A stretch of 20,605 bases of DNA from a virus: positions 1-20,605 of IMG/VR virus record IMGVR_UViG_3300008450_000590. One strand, given 5' to 3'. Each line of letters opens with the position of its first letter. Within the stretch, counting starts at the first letter, position 1. This document shows, one piece after another, positions 5,378-13,751 of the stretch. The position numbers and the translations under genes are program-made. The notes beneath the pieces were generated by a model that was not told the origin of the DNA, ran no database searches, and was given only the letters and a program-made list of their open reading frames with translations.

Positions 5378-5845
5378 ATGAAGTACGGATACTATCAAAT
5401 CTGCGAGGCTCTGCAATCAGCAGCCGACAACTCATCCTATGTAAACTCCGTAACGTGGGGCAACATCTTTGATGTCGATATGCGGAAGATGACCCTCTTC
5501 CCTTTGTGCCATATCCTTACGGGAACGGCTGAGGTATTGGAGCGAACCGTGATCTATTCAATCGATGTTCTGGTAATGGATGCGATGGACTATTCCAAGC
5601 AAGATCCGAATGTAACGCCCTACTCTTACGAGGGAGTAGCACAGAAACAAGACATATACCATAGAAGCCTATTCTCGATGCAGGAGATGATCGCAAGCCT
5701 CCGTAGGGGTGATCTATATACGGACGGGTTTAGGCTCGTTAATGACCCTCTATGCGAGCCCTTCGATGAGGACTTCGAGTCCACCGTCTGCGGATGGAAG
5801 GCAACGCTCCAGATAGAGACTCCGAACCCCACGATTATCTGCTAA
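5378..5845 (+). CDS. Putative tail terminator or neck protein
   Basis: A 155-residue protein of a family I associate with Bacteroidota phage structural clusters, where it is usually left unnamed. Features: an N-terminal helix with YQICEAL (6-12), SSYVNSVTWGNIFDVD (19-34), then FPLCHILTGTAEVL (41-54), a strand-rich middle IYSIDVLVMDAMDYSK (59-74), a helical segment containing SLRRGDLY (107-114), and CEPFDEDFESTVCGWKATLQ (126-145). The alpha-beta layout and the position just before a gp10-like tail completion protein suit a tail terminator that caps the tail tube. That is inference from order and size. Its stop overlaps the next ATG by one base (TAATG). Confidence 0.55.
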   Translation: MKYGYYQICEALQSAADNSSYVNSVTWGNIFDVDMRKMTLFPLCHILTGTAEVLERTVIYSIDVLVMDAMDYSKQDPNVTPYSYEGVAQKQDIYHRSLFSMQEMIASLRRGDLYTDGFRLVNDPLCEPFDEDFESTVCGWKATLQIETPNPTIIC

Positions 5846-6354
5846 TGGCTTCCGGGAATCCAGATCTAAAGAAAGCGGAGAACACCCGACTTGCTCTTGA
5901 TAAGTTCGGCAAGTATCTGGTTGCGGAGAGCCGTAAGAATCTCACCCGTAAAAAAAAGAATGTAACAAATACGTTATACAACTCCCTCGACTATGAAATT
6001 ATCACGGGGCCGAATAGTCTGGAGTTCGACTTCCTTATGGCTGAGTATGGCGAATGGGTAGATAAGGGTAGAAAAAAGGGCAAGATGCCTCCCTTTGGGC
6101 CGATCTATGCGTGGGCTGCTCGAAGGCGTTTGCAGTTTAAGGATAACAAGGGCAAGTTCCTATCGTATGCAGATACGGCTCGGCTGGTAATGATTAAGAT
6201 CAAAGCCAAGGGCATTGAGCCTTCGGACTTTTATACGAGGCCTTTTAACTTGGGCTTTGCCAAACTGCCTAATGAGATAGTGGAAGCGTATGGTATTGAC
6301 GTTGAGAACTTTATCGAATTCACATTAAAGAAATTGAACCAAAAATATAAGTAA
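5845..6354 (+). CDS. HK97 gp10-like neck/tail completion protein
   Basis: The 169-residue product resembles gp10-type proteins that complete the neck or tail end: an N-terminal helix with LALDKFGKYLVAESRKNL, a Lys-rich turn, LYNSLDYEI, then EYGEWVDKGRKKGKMPP, FGPIYAWAARR, FLSYADTARLVMIKIKAKGI and a C-terminal helix with IVEAYGIDVENFIEFTLKK. The frame is open back to an ATG at 5794, but the ATG at 5845 forms a TAATG junction with the preceding stop and gives a product that starts where the recognisable domain starts. The extra 17 residues from 5794 would lie wholly inside the upstream gene. The next gene begins at the last base of its stop. Confidence 0.66.
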   Translation: MASGNPDLKKAENTRLALDKFGKYLVAESRKNLTRKKKNVTNTLYNSLDYEIITGPNSLEFDFLMAEYGEWVDKGRKKGKMPPFGPIYAWAARRRLQFKDNKGKFLSYADTARLVMIKIKAKGIEPSDFYTRPFNLGFAKLPNEIVEAYGIDVENFIEFTLKKLNQKYK

Positions 6355-7625
6355 TGGCAATCACTATAACGCAGCAGGCACCGACTCGCTCCTTCGCTGG
6401 CAGCCCTATGGTCTATTCTGTAAGCAGTAACAATTCCGGTAACGCAGGATTTAAGTACGTTGCGGATGTGTTTATCTGGTTTGGATCAAGCAGCTCCGTA
6501 CCGGGGACTTATGCCTATCGCCTTATCAAGCCGAAGGAAAGCATCAGCAATCTTTACGGCTACTTTGATATCAGCAATATCGTAAGCTCGTACCTATCGC
6601 AGACCAATATCGACCACGCTGCAGGAACGGCTACTGATAACGATCAGAGCGTATGCAATGTGCAGGTGAAGTTCCGGGAGTACACGACCGCTGGAGGCAT
6701 CGCTGCAGTTACCGCAACATCCAATACAATCAATGCCTACGATGGCTATACGGAGTTCGTGGATGGGGTAAATGGAACGACCACCACGGGAGTAATGACA
6801 AGCGGTAGCAGCATCCAATATATCCAACTCGACCAAGCCCTTACGATAGGGGTAGTGCCTGCTCTGGTAAATGGTATGAGGGTAGATTATAGCGATGGAC
6901 AATCTGCTATGATTGACATAGCGGACTTCGGTGCGGTGGATTCGGTGAACTCTACCAATAAACTATTTTACCTTCCTGCTGGAGTTGCTAACCTTAACGA
7001 TTCAGTAATCGACCCTAAACCACAGGATGTCGCAGACCTTCTATACTACGACCTATCGCTGGGAGTATTCCAGAGCGTAGCGTATAGCAGAAGGGTAGAG
7101 ACCGATGGTGGCGTATGCGAGGCATTGACTTGTCTGGAGGCTGCATTGCAGGAACTCGGAGAAAACGATGCTGCATACACGACTCGCTTTACCCCTACGT
7201 GCGAGGTAACGTATAGCCCGATTACAATCGCCTACCAGAATAAGTACGCAGCGTGGGATTATATCGTGGCATTCAAGAGATCCACTAACTCTACATCGAC
7301 CAGCAAGGATCAGTTTGAGACTAACGTAGGCACGCTCGGCTCGAGTACCTTTACCTACAATCCTGCGACTGCATCACCGACCAAGACCTTTAACAATTTC
7401 GGAAGGGATAGCATTAGCGTGAACACGGGGTTCTTGAACGATGGCTACAATCAAATGGTAAAAGAAATGCTACTATCCAACATCCTTTATTTCGTGGAGG
7501 AAGAGAGATACGTTACGCTTAAAAATACTTCGCAGGAGTACAAGACAAGCCTCAACGATAACCTCGTGCAGTACACCTTCAATTTCGATTACGCAGCACA
7601 AGTTAAAAACAGGGTATGGCTCTAA
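6354..7625 (+). CDS. Large tail/baseplate structural protein
   Basis: A 423-residue beta-rich protein with many Ser, Thr, Asn and Gly residues, no signal peptide and no catalytic motif. N-terminal segments such as FKYVADVFIWFG and YFDISNIVSSYL are followed by a variable Thr/Gly-rich centre and a conserved-looking end with VKEMLLSNILYFVEE and LVQYTFNFDYAAQVKNRVWL. Proteins of this type precede a larger tail protein in Bacteroidota phages and probably form part of the distal tail or baseplate; the exact role is not known to me. Residues 247-269 (7092-7160) carry one copy of the RVxxDGGxxExxxCLxxxLxxLG motif found again at the right end of the window. The end overlaps the next gene by 10 bases. 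Confidence 0.6.
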   Translation: MAITITQQAPTRSFAGSPMVYSVSSNNSGNAGFKYVADVFIWFGSSSSVPGTYAYRLIKPKESISNLYGYFDISNIVSSYLSQTNIDHAAGTATDNDQSVCNVQVKFREYTTAGGIAAVTATSNTINAYDGYTEFVDGVNGTTTTGVMTSGSSIQYIQLDQALTIGVVPALVNGMRVDYSDGQSAMIDIADFGAVDSVNSTNKLFYLPAGVANLNDSVIDPKPQDVADLLYYDLSLGVFQSVAYSRRVETDGGVCEALTCLEAALQELGENDAAYTTRFTPTCEVTYSPITIAYQNKYAAWDYIVAFKRSTNSTSTSKDQFETNVGTLGSSTFTYNPATASPTKTFNNFGRDSISVNTGFLNDGYNQMVKEMLLSNILYFVEEERYVTLKNTSQEYKTSLNDNLVQYTFNFDYAAQVKNRVWL

Positions 7626-10183
7626 CGCTGCAAACCACTACGGGGTATCTCGATTTATTTAGCGATGAAAGTATCAGCGTAGATTACAATCTTGCTGACC
7701 TCAGAGATCCTGCTGCTATATTCAGCCCGATATCGAAGAGCTTTAGCGTTCCGGCAACGGATGTAAATAATCAGTTCTTTAAGCATTACTACGATGTAAG
7801 TATTAGCGGAGGGTTTAATCCGTATGCAAAGCAGGACGTTACGCTTTATAGCGATGACCTTATTATGATTAGCGGCTACCTTCAGTTGCTTGACGTATCG
7901 CTTGAGAACACAATGCCGAAGCAGTACCAAGTTCTGGTCGCTGGAGAGAACGCAAGGTTCGCACGAAACGTAGGTGAAAAGGAACTGCGAGAGCTTGATC
8001 TGGAGTCGTATGTCCATACTTTTAACTACGAGAACATCGTAGGTAGCTGGAACGGAGATCTATTCGATGGGGATATAGTTTATGCTCCTGTAGATACCCG
8101 TGTCTTTGCGAGCGACACGCTATTCTCACCGCAGCAGGCGCTCACCCCTTTACGTGAGACGGATTTTTTTCCTGCGATAAAAGCCACAATTATATTCCAG
8201 CAGATATTTACAGAGGCAGGATACACGATAGAGTCCGCAACGGGGATCTTTGCGAATCCTAAGTTCACGGATATGCTGCTGCTTGGGTATAACAAAGAGG
8301 GGCTTGTACCCTTGGAGGCATCCTTTAATAGCAGACTGGCGCAGGTCTATTCAAGTGCGAGCTTGGCGATTCCGGAACTCACGGCTACCACCCCGAGCAT
8401 AATCCGATTCAACACGGAGGTCTATGATAACGGGAACAACTACAATACCGGAACTTGGCGGTATGAGGTGCCTATTATCGGGGAGTACAAGTTCAACGTG
8501 CAGGGCGTGATAACCTCGCCATCGGGGAACTATATGTACCAAATCACGATGTACTTGGGTAACACCGCAATCCAGACAAAGGATGTCGTGACGGCTGGTG
8601 CTTTCTCGATTGACTTTGTGCATTTCTTTAGGGACTTGACTGCAAGCAACCTTGTATCGTTTCGCATAGGGGGTATCGACTCCGGGGGTACTCTTGCATC
8701 CAGTTGCCAGATGACCGTGATCAATGCACCGGACTACCCTACGGGGATGGATGTAGATCCTTCGATGTTCCTGCCTAAGATGAAGCAGAAGGACTTTATC
8801 GCTGGAATCGCTAAGATGTTTAACCTCGTATTCGTACCGAGCAAGAACATCCCGGATATGATAAGCATCTACGCTTATGATGCGTGGATAGCCCTTGGCG
8901 CAGTAAGGAACTGGCAAGAGGTCGTGGATGTAAACCAACCCATTACGATAAAGCCTACTACGGAACTGCAGGGCAAGACCATAAAGCTGCTAATGGCAAA
9001 TGGTAACTCTATTCTCGACAACGCATACGTATCCTCTTTTGGAATCCCTCACGGAAGCGTTGAGGTCGATGACACGGGAAATCAATTTGCAGAGAGCGAG
9101 ATTACAATCGATGCTCCCTTTGCTGCGACAATCACGAATCGGATAAATTCAAATACCACGTTTGACGTAATCCAGATGTTCGATGCGGAGGGAAAGGCTA
9201 TCGATTCCCCACCTCGCTTGCTTTATTTTAATGGCCTTAATGGGACATCGGACTACTATATCTTCCGGAGTGCGGATGGTGCTTTTTTAGTTCAGAACGA
9301 GTACCCGGTATTTAATGTAACCTACGGAGGTACGTTTACCGCAACATTCGGAATACCACAGGTAGAGGGCACGAAACCCCCAAAGAATAACCTACTGACT
9401 GACTTCTACGCCACGTATCTTTTGGAGCTATATGCTACGGATGCGGTGATGCTGGAGGTATCGATAGTCTTGGAGCCTTCGGAGTTATTCCTGCTGAACC
9501 TCAACGATCAGATATACTACGATGGCGAGTACTGGAGAATCAATAAGATAAACGGGTACGATCTGGATAAGATGACTGCACGGGTAGAGTTATTTCGGGC
9601 TTCGTTTGTAAACTCTTCGATCTGCGCAAGCACTATCACGGCTTTGAATAACAACGGAACCGTGAGCTTTAGCGGAAGCGCAACGCAGCAATGCTGCGAG
9701 TTCTACGGGTATAAGTGGAGCGACAATACGTGCTACTGGCGTACGAGTAGGTTTGTGAAAACAAAAAGCGCAGGGCTTGTCGGTCTGGAGAAATCAGCAA
9801 TCGCTAATGTCAGCACCAATACCTCACGACCTACGAATACGATGTACTGGTATGAGGTCACTTCGGACTTGGAAGCCACAAGCTTCCGGTGTGTGGCATT
9901 ACACAATTATGCTACGCCTTTGTTTGATCTTGCCGTAGGGCAGCATCAGATCGTGAGAATCACTTTCACTTGCGAGACTTACTCCTATCAGTCGGATTAC
10001 ACGATAGTACGGGGAGCAGCAGGCGATACAATCCACGGCCTGCATAATGTGATAAGCGATAGGTATGTTTTAACAATTCAAAAGGTAAACGGCTTTGCTT
10101 CGTTTTTGCAGTTAGACCACCAAGGAGGTACAGAGGTTGCAGAAACGTGGAGCGTAGTGGCAGAAAGAACGCAACTATTATGA
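7616..10183 (+). CDS. Very large tail/baseplate structural protein
   Basis: At 855 residues this is the largest protein here. The N-terminal segment LFSDESISVDYNLADLRDP and IFSPISKSFSVPATDVNN, followed by strand-rich DVTLYSDDLIMISGYLQLLDV, is characteristic of a big tail protein placed before or near the tape measure gene in Bacteroidota phages. The middle has KDFIAGIAKMFNLVFVPSK, similar in pattern to hub-like tail proteins. The last ~190 residues contain an NNNGTVSFSGSATQQCC segment that looks like a surface-exposed add-on with a Cys pair. I infer a baseplate hub or distal tail role; no peptidase or lysozyme motif is visible. Its stop overlaps the next ATG (ATGA at 10180). Confidence 0.6.
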   Translation: MALTLQTTTGYLDLFSDESISVDYNLADLRDPAAIFSPISKSFSVPATDVNNQFFKHYYDVSISGGFNPYAKQDVTLYSDDLIMISGYLQLLDVSLENTMPKQYQVLVAGENARFARNVGEKELRELDLESYVHTFNYENIVGSWNGDLFDGDIVYAPVDTRVFASDTLFSPQQALTPLRETDFFPAIKATIIFQQIFTEAGYTIESATGIFANPKFTDMLLLGYNKEGLVPLEASFNSRLAQVYSSASLAIPELTATTPSIIRFNTEVYDNGNNYNTGTWRYEVPIIGEYKFNVQGVITSPSGNYMYQITMYLGNTAIQTKDVVTAGAFSIDFVHFFRDLTASNLVSFRIGGIDSGGTLASSCQMTVINAPDYPTGMDVDPSMFLPKMKQKDFIAGIAKMFNLVFVPSKNIPDMISIYAYDAWIALGAVRNWQEVVDVNQPITIKPTTELQGKTIKLLMANGNSILDNAYVSSFGIPHGSVEVDDTGNQFAESEITIDAPFAATITNRINSNTTFDVIQMFDAEGKAIDSPPRLLYFNGLNGTSDYYIFRSADGAFLVQNEYPVFNVTYGGTFTATFGIPQVEGTKPPKNNLLTDFYATYLLELYATDAVMLEVSIVLEPSELFLLNLNDQIYYDGEYWRINKINGYDLDKMTARVELFRASFVNSSICASTITALNNNGTVSFSGSATQQCCEFYGYKWSDNTCYWRTSRFVKTKSAGLVGLEKSAIANVSTNTSRPTNTMYWYEVTSDLEATSFRCVALHNYATPLFDLAVGQHQIVRITFTCETYSYQSDYTIVRGAAGDTIHGLHNVISDRYVLTIQKVNGFASFLQLDHQGGTEVAETWSVVAERTQLL

Positions 10184-10332
10184 ATATAGGTTTTTTAATT
10201 ACTGAGCTTAAAGGGGATCACTACGGCATCTGCAACGAGATAGAGATATCCAAAGGCAAGTGGGAGATAGTTGAAAGCTGGTCAGAGGCGAAGCAACAAA
10301 TCAAGAGGCAATGGCAGTCGAGAAAGTTATAA
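10180..10332 (+). CDS. Small 50-residue protein before the tape measure gene
   Basis: A short protein beginning MNIGFLITEL with GICNEIEISKGKWEI in the middle and a basic, Gln-rich end (SEAKQQIKRQWQSRKL). The frame is open upstream to 10147, but the ATG at 10180 forms an ATGA junction with the preceding stop and is preferred. It overlaps the tape measure start by 22 bases. I do not recognise a family. The predicted layout is two or three strands and a C-terminal basic helix. Translational coupling on both sides argues that it is expressed. Its slot, just before the tape measure gene, is where a chaperone usually sits, but it is too small for that without a partner. Confidence 0.55.
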   Translation: MNIGFLITELKGDHYGICNEIEISKGKWEIVESWSEAKQQIKRQWQSRKL

Positions 10333-12047
10333 AGCTAAAGGTTGAGAATGGCGAGGCTATTCTAAACGTGCAGGAGCTTAACAAGGCTTTAAGCGACACC
10401 AATAAGCAGGCCGATGGACTAAGTAGCACGATGGCTAACGCCACGGAAGCAATCGATAAGTACACGGGTGGCGCAGCTTCTGGGTTTAAGGCCTTAGTCG
10501 GTGGGGTAAAGAGCTTTGTCGTGGGGATGAACTCCGTAAAGGGTGCGCTTATATCCACAGGCCTCGGAGCCTTTGTCGTTGTACTTGGATCTTTATTCGC
10601 TTACTTCACGCAGACCTCAAGAGGTGCGGATAAATTAGCTGAGGCAATGGGTGGCCTTGGGGCTGCAGTAAAGGTCGTAATCGACAGATTCGTTGGCTTA
10701 GGCGAGTCGCTGGTAAAGTTCTTTACTGGTGATTTCAAGGGAGCAGTCAAGGGCATTAAGGATGCTTTTGCCGGATTGGGGGATGAGATTACCAGAGAAA
10801 CAAAAGCAGGCTCAGCGTTAGCCAAGCAGCTTGATGATATCGAAGACCGAGAGCGAGACCTTATCAAGATGCGAGCAGCAGCCAATGTTCAACTCACAGA
10901 AGCTCGACTAATTGCTGATGACCAAACTAAGAGTGTAGAGGAACGTGAGAAAGCGGTTCGAAGAGTTAATGAGCTGGAGACTAAAGTAGCAAAAGCTGAG
11001 CAAGCAAATGCACAAGCGTATGTCAAATACCTAAAAGAGAAAAAAAGACTTGGAGAAACTACCGATGCAGATCTGCTTGCCCTTGCAGAAGCGGAGGCTA
11101 AGGTTGATGAAATGCGTTCCGAGTCGCTACGCAGACAGAAAAAACTACAAAACGAACTCAAGTCGTTAGCCTCTGAGCGTAAACAACAAGAAGCGGAAAC
11201 CTTAAGCAATATAAAAAAATTAACTGAGGAAGAGCAAAAACTTGCCGACTTACGAAAGCAGTGGGCTACTGAGGACTCTGCAGCGGCTGCTAAAAAGGCC
11301 GAGACTGATAAAGTATTAAGGGGGCAAAACGTAGCAGCATACAACGATATGCTGGCTCAGATGCGTGGTTCGAGTGGGACTGCAGAACAGCAAGAACTTG
11401 CGGCAGCAGAGCAGCAGTACCTTGCCCTTACGACTTTAGCGATAAAGGCTGGCAAGAGCACGGTGGAGGCTACTCAGATATACGAGGAGAAAAAGAAACA
11501 AATAAAAAAGAAGTATGCGGATGAAGATCGGGCGAATGAACTTGCCAATGCTGCTGCTTCTGTTCAGCTTGCAGGGCAGGCCTTCGGTGCTTTAGCGCAG
11601 CTCTCTGAGGCTCTGGGGAAGGATAACGAAAAGAATGCGGAGAAAACATTTAAGATCACAAAAGCCCTTCGGATAGGGGAGGCAATCGCAAGTACGGCTG
11701 CTGCTATTATGATGCAGTTCGCAGTACCGCAGGATGCTCTTACGGGGGCTAATTTCGTAAAGGCTGGAATCGTTGCAGCAACGGGAGCAGCACAGATAGC
11801 AACAATCGCTTCTGCTAAGTTCCAACCTTCCGGGGGCGGTGGAGGCAATAAGCCATCCAGTCCTTCGATACCTACGGCAGGGGCTTCTGCTCAACCTATG
11901 ACACCGAACATATCCTTCAACAATACGGAGAACCAACTTGCTGGGATGCTGGGTCGGCCTATGAGGGCGTACGTCATAAACCAAGACATTACAAATGCTA
12001 ATCAGTTGGAACGCAGAATACGCTCCAGCGCAACAATCGGAGGATGA
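10311..12047 (+). CDS. Tape measure protein
   Basis: A 578-residue, almost entirely helical protein. The N-terminus VIKLKVENGEAILNVQELNKAL is typical of Bacteroidota phage tape measures. Residues ~58-150 are Gly/Ala-rich with hydrophobic membrane-active stretches (ISTGLGAFVVVLGSLFAYF). Residues ~165-330 form long charged coiled coil rich in Lys, Glu, Arg and Ala. A second hydrophobic stretch at ~465-510 is followed by a flexible GGGGG and Pro/Ser/Thr-rich segment and a short end with NQLERRIRSS. Tape measures set tail length at about 1.5 angstroms per residue, so a tail near 85-90 nm is expected if the whole protein is used. The coiled-coil coding part is more AT-rich than its flanks. It overlaps the next gene by four bases. 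Confidence 0.86.
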   Translation: MAVEKVIKLKVENGEAILNVQELNKALSDTNKQADGLSSTMANATEAIDKYTGGAASGFKALVGGVKSFVVGMNSVKGALISTGLGAFVVVLGSLFAYFTQTSRGADKLAEAMGGLGAAVKVVIDRFVGLGESLVKFFTGDFKGAVKGIKDAFAGLGDEITRETKAGSALAKQLDDIEDRERDLIKMRAAANVQLTEARLIADDQTKSVEEREKAVRRVNELETKVAKAEQANAQAYVKYLKEKKRLGETTDADLLALAEAEAKVDEMRSESLRRQKKLQNELKSLASERKQQEAETLSNIKKLTEEEQKLADLRKQWATEDSAAAAKKAETDKVLRGQNVAAYNDMLAQMRGSSGTAEQQELAAAEQQYLALTTLAIKAGKSTVEATQIYEEKKKQIKKKYADEDRANELANAAASVQLAGQAFGALAQLSEALGKDNEKNAEKTFKITKALRIGEAIASTAAAIMMQFAVPQDALTGANFVKAGIVAATGAAQIATIASAKFQPSGGGGGNKPSSPSIPTAGASAQPMTPNISFNNTENQLAGMLGRPMRAYVINQDITNANQLERRIRSSATIGG

Positions 12048-13000
12048 AGATATACGAACTAATTTTAGAGGATGACCAACTTATGGGGGTCGATGCTATC
12101 AGCATAGTGGAGAACCCTGCAATCGATGAGCAGTTTATCGCCCTATCGAAGCAGGTGCAGTTCAAGGTGCAGGATGAAGATAAGAGAATCCTTATCGGAG
12201 CAGCACTCGTTCCTAACAAGCCCATCTACCGATACGATGACAAGACCGGGGAAGAGTACTACGTATATTTTTCTATCGATACCATCCGCAAAGCTGCGGA
12301 ATTGTATATGATTAAGGGCAACCAGAACAACGCAACGCTGGAACACTCGGAGGACTTGAGTGGCTTATCGGTTGTAGAGTCGTGGATTATCGAGGATGAA
12401 TCTATGGATAAGTCCAAGACCTACGGGCTCGAGTATCCTGCTGGAACTTGGGTCGTAATGATGAAGGTAAACAACGAGGCTATCTGGACGGAGTACGTCA
12501 AGGAGGGCAAAGTAAAAGGATTTAGCATCGAGGGATGGTTTGCCCAGCGTGAAAAGATCCGGTCAGAGGATCTGCAGGAGGCACTTGCTCAGATCGAGAT
12601 GGCAGAGGCAGAGCATATCGCAGAGCAGTATATCTTCGGATCAGTAAACGCTATCATAAAAAGCGACAAGCGTAGGTCTGGAGGCAAGAGGCTGGAGATG
12701 GAATCATACGCTGACTATCCGGATGCGGTTAAGAACAATGCAAAGCGTGGTATTGAGGCCAATGATAAGGTGAACAATAAGTGCGCTACTCCTGTGGGCA
12801 AAGTAAGAGCGCAGCAGTTAGCACAAGGCAAACCCCTATCGGTAGAGACAATCACACGGATGTATTCGTACCTATCGAGAGCCGAGGAGTACTACGATGA
12901 AAAAAACCCCGAAGCCTGCGGTACAATATCCTTCCTGCTATGGGGAGGCCTTGCAGGAAAGCGGTGGGCAGAATCTAAACTTAAAGAACTTAATAAATAA
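12044..13000 (+). CDS. XkdF-like prohead protease with an extra C-terminal domain
   Basis: Residues 1-~200 match the XkdF (S78-type) prohead protease of PBSX-like phages: VDAISIVENPAIDEQF (16-31), RILIGAALVPNKPIYR (48-63), TLEHSEDLSG (98-107), VVESWIIEDE (110-119), GLEYPAGTWVVMMKV (128-142) and GKVKGFSIEGWF (155-166). His101 and Ser161 (GFSIEG) are the likely catalytic pair by analogy with S78 proteases. The enzyme trims scaffold and capsid proteins during head maturation. Residues ~215-318 are a separate helical domain (SYADYPDAVKNNAKRGIEAN, then CATPVGKVRAQQLAQG and CGTISFLLWGGLAGKRWAES) that I know only as a recurrent add-on in Bacteroidota phage head proteins. Placed just before scaffold and capsid genes, as expected. 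Confidence 0.8.
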   Translation: MKIYELILEDDQLMGVDAISIVENPAIDEQFIALSKQVQFKVQDEDKRILIGAALVPNKPIYRYDDKTGEEYYVYFSIDTIRKAAELYMIKGNQNNATLEHSEDLSGLSVVESWIIEDESMDKSKTYGLEYPAGTWVVMMKVNNEAIWTEYVKEGKVKGFSIEGWFAQREKIRSEDLQEALAQIEMAEAEHIAEQYIFGSVNAIIKSDKRRSGGKRLEMESYADYPDAVKNNAKRGIEANDKVNNKCATPVGKVRAQQLAQGKPLSVETITRMYSYLSRAEEYYDEKNPEACGTISFLLWGGLAGKRWAESKLKELNK

Positions 13001-13152
13001 TGAAAGGATTTAACCAAGGGCCAAAGCCCCCAGTACCACAAAACTCAAATAGGGCGTGTTTATGCCCCGATGGAAAGACTTACTCTCGCAAATGCTGCGA
13101 TAAGAACGATATGCAAGCACAAGGCATAGGTTTTATCGGTGGCAAAGGGTAG
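13000..13152 (+). CDS. Small cysteine-rich protein (CxC...CC)
   Basis: A 50-residue protein from ATG 13000, joined to the preceding stop as TAATG. It has four Cys in a tight cluster, CLC at 20-22 and CC at 32-33 within CLCPDGKTYSRKCCDK, then a Gln/Gly-rich end QAQGIGFIGGKG. The start is Pro/Asn-rich and probably flexible. The four Cys could bind a zinc or iron-sulfur centre. I recall similar short CLC...TYS..CC sequences in Bacteroidota phages, but no function. It lies between the prohead protease and the scaffold-like gene, so a minor virion or assembly role is possible. Confidence 0.6.
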   Translation: MKGFNQGPKPPVPQNSNRACLCPDGKTYSRKCCDKNDMQAQGIGFIGGKG

Positions 13153-13192
13153 GAGTAAAATACCCAATTTTAACTAAAACAATTATTTACTT

Positions 13193-13741
13193 ATGAATCT
13201 GCAAGATGTTTTCAAGAAAATCGAGCTGGCTCTTACTCCCGAAAGAGTAGAGCTTGCCTCAATGCTGCTGGTTGATGGTACTAAGGTCGAGGCCGAAGTA
13301 TTTGAGGCTGGTGCAAATGTATTCCTTATCGGTGGGGATGGCGAGCAAATCGCTGCACCCGTTGGTGAGCATAAGCTGGAAGATGGTCGCATCCTCGTTA
13401 TCGAGGAAGAGGGCATTATCAAAGAGCTAAAGGCTGAAGAGCCTACAATCGAAGTCGAGATCGAGGCTGCTGCCGAGGAAGAGAAGGAGATGACTATGAC
13501 TGAAGTTATGGAGATGGTTTCTGCCCTTCGGGAAGAGGTCGAGATGATGAAGCAAGAGATGGGCAAAAAACAAGAGATGGCTGAGATCATTGAAGAGCCC
13601 AAGGCGGTAGAGGTAACAATGGCTGCTCAGAAGCCTATCGTTGCTGCACCCGTAGAGAAAAAACACGAACTGAAATTTCACATCGGTGCAGAGCGTGTTG
13701 TTAATACCCAAGACCGAGTGTTTTCTAAACTTTTCAAATAA
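13193..13741 (+). CDS. Probable scaffolding protein
   Basis: A 182-residue, strongly acidic protein directly before the major capsid gene, the usual slot for a scaffold. The N-terminal third (about residues 22-80) looks like a small beta domain with repeated Gly/Val/Glu turns (VDGTKVEAEVFEAG, LEDGRILVIEEEG). Residues ~82-130 are a Glu/Met-rich helix likely to form coiled coil (MTEVMEMVSALREEVEMMKQ). The end is basic and hydrophobic (EKKHELKFHI, RVFSKLFK), the part that in scaffolds binds capsid subunits. It is probably cut by the XkdF-like protease. A decoration protein is the main alternative for the N-terminal domain. The 40-base gap before it contains A/T-rich sequence and no clear promoter. 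Confidence 0.66.
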   Translation: MNLQDVFKKIELALTPERVELASMLLVDGTKVEAEVFEAGANVFLIGGDGEQIAAPVGEHKLEDGRILVIEEEGIIKELKAEEPTIEVEIEAAAEEEKEMTMTEVMEMVSALREEVEMMKQEMGKKQEMAEIIEEPKAVEVTMAAQKPIVAAPVEKKHELKFHIGAERVVNTQDRVFSKLFK

Positions 13742-13751
13742 ATAAAGCGAA

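Noticed and set aside
5794-5844. Upstream ATG at 5794 for the neck protein
   Set aside because: Adds 17 residues encoded entirely within the preceding gene; the ATG at 5845 makes a TAATG junction and starts at the recognisable domain.
8351-8938. Long minus-strand ORF (195 residues) and smaller ones nearby
   Set aside because: Fully inside the 855-residue structural gene; the product is His/Arg-rich with no family features and arises from the codon pattern of the + strand gene.
10147-10179. Upstream ATG at 10147 for the 50-residue protein
   Set aside because: ATG at 10180 overlaps the preceding stop as ATGA, the usual junction here.
10889-11344. Minus-strand ORF inside the tape measure gene
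   Set aside because: Ser/Ala/Leu-rich translation is the expected shadow of a Lys/Glu/Ala coiled coil on the other strand.
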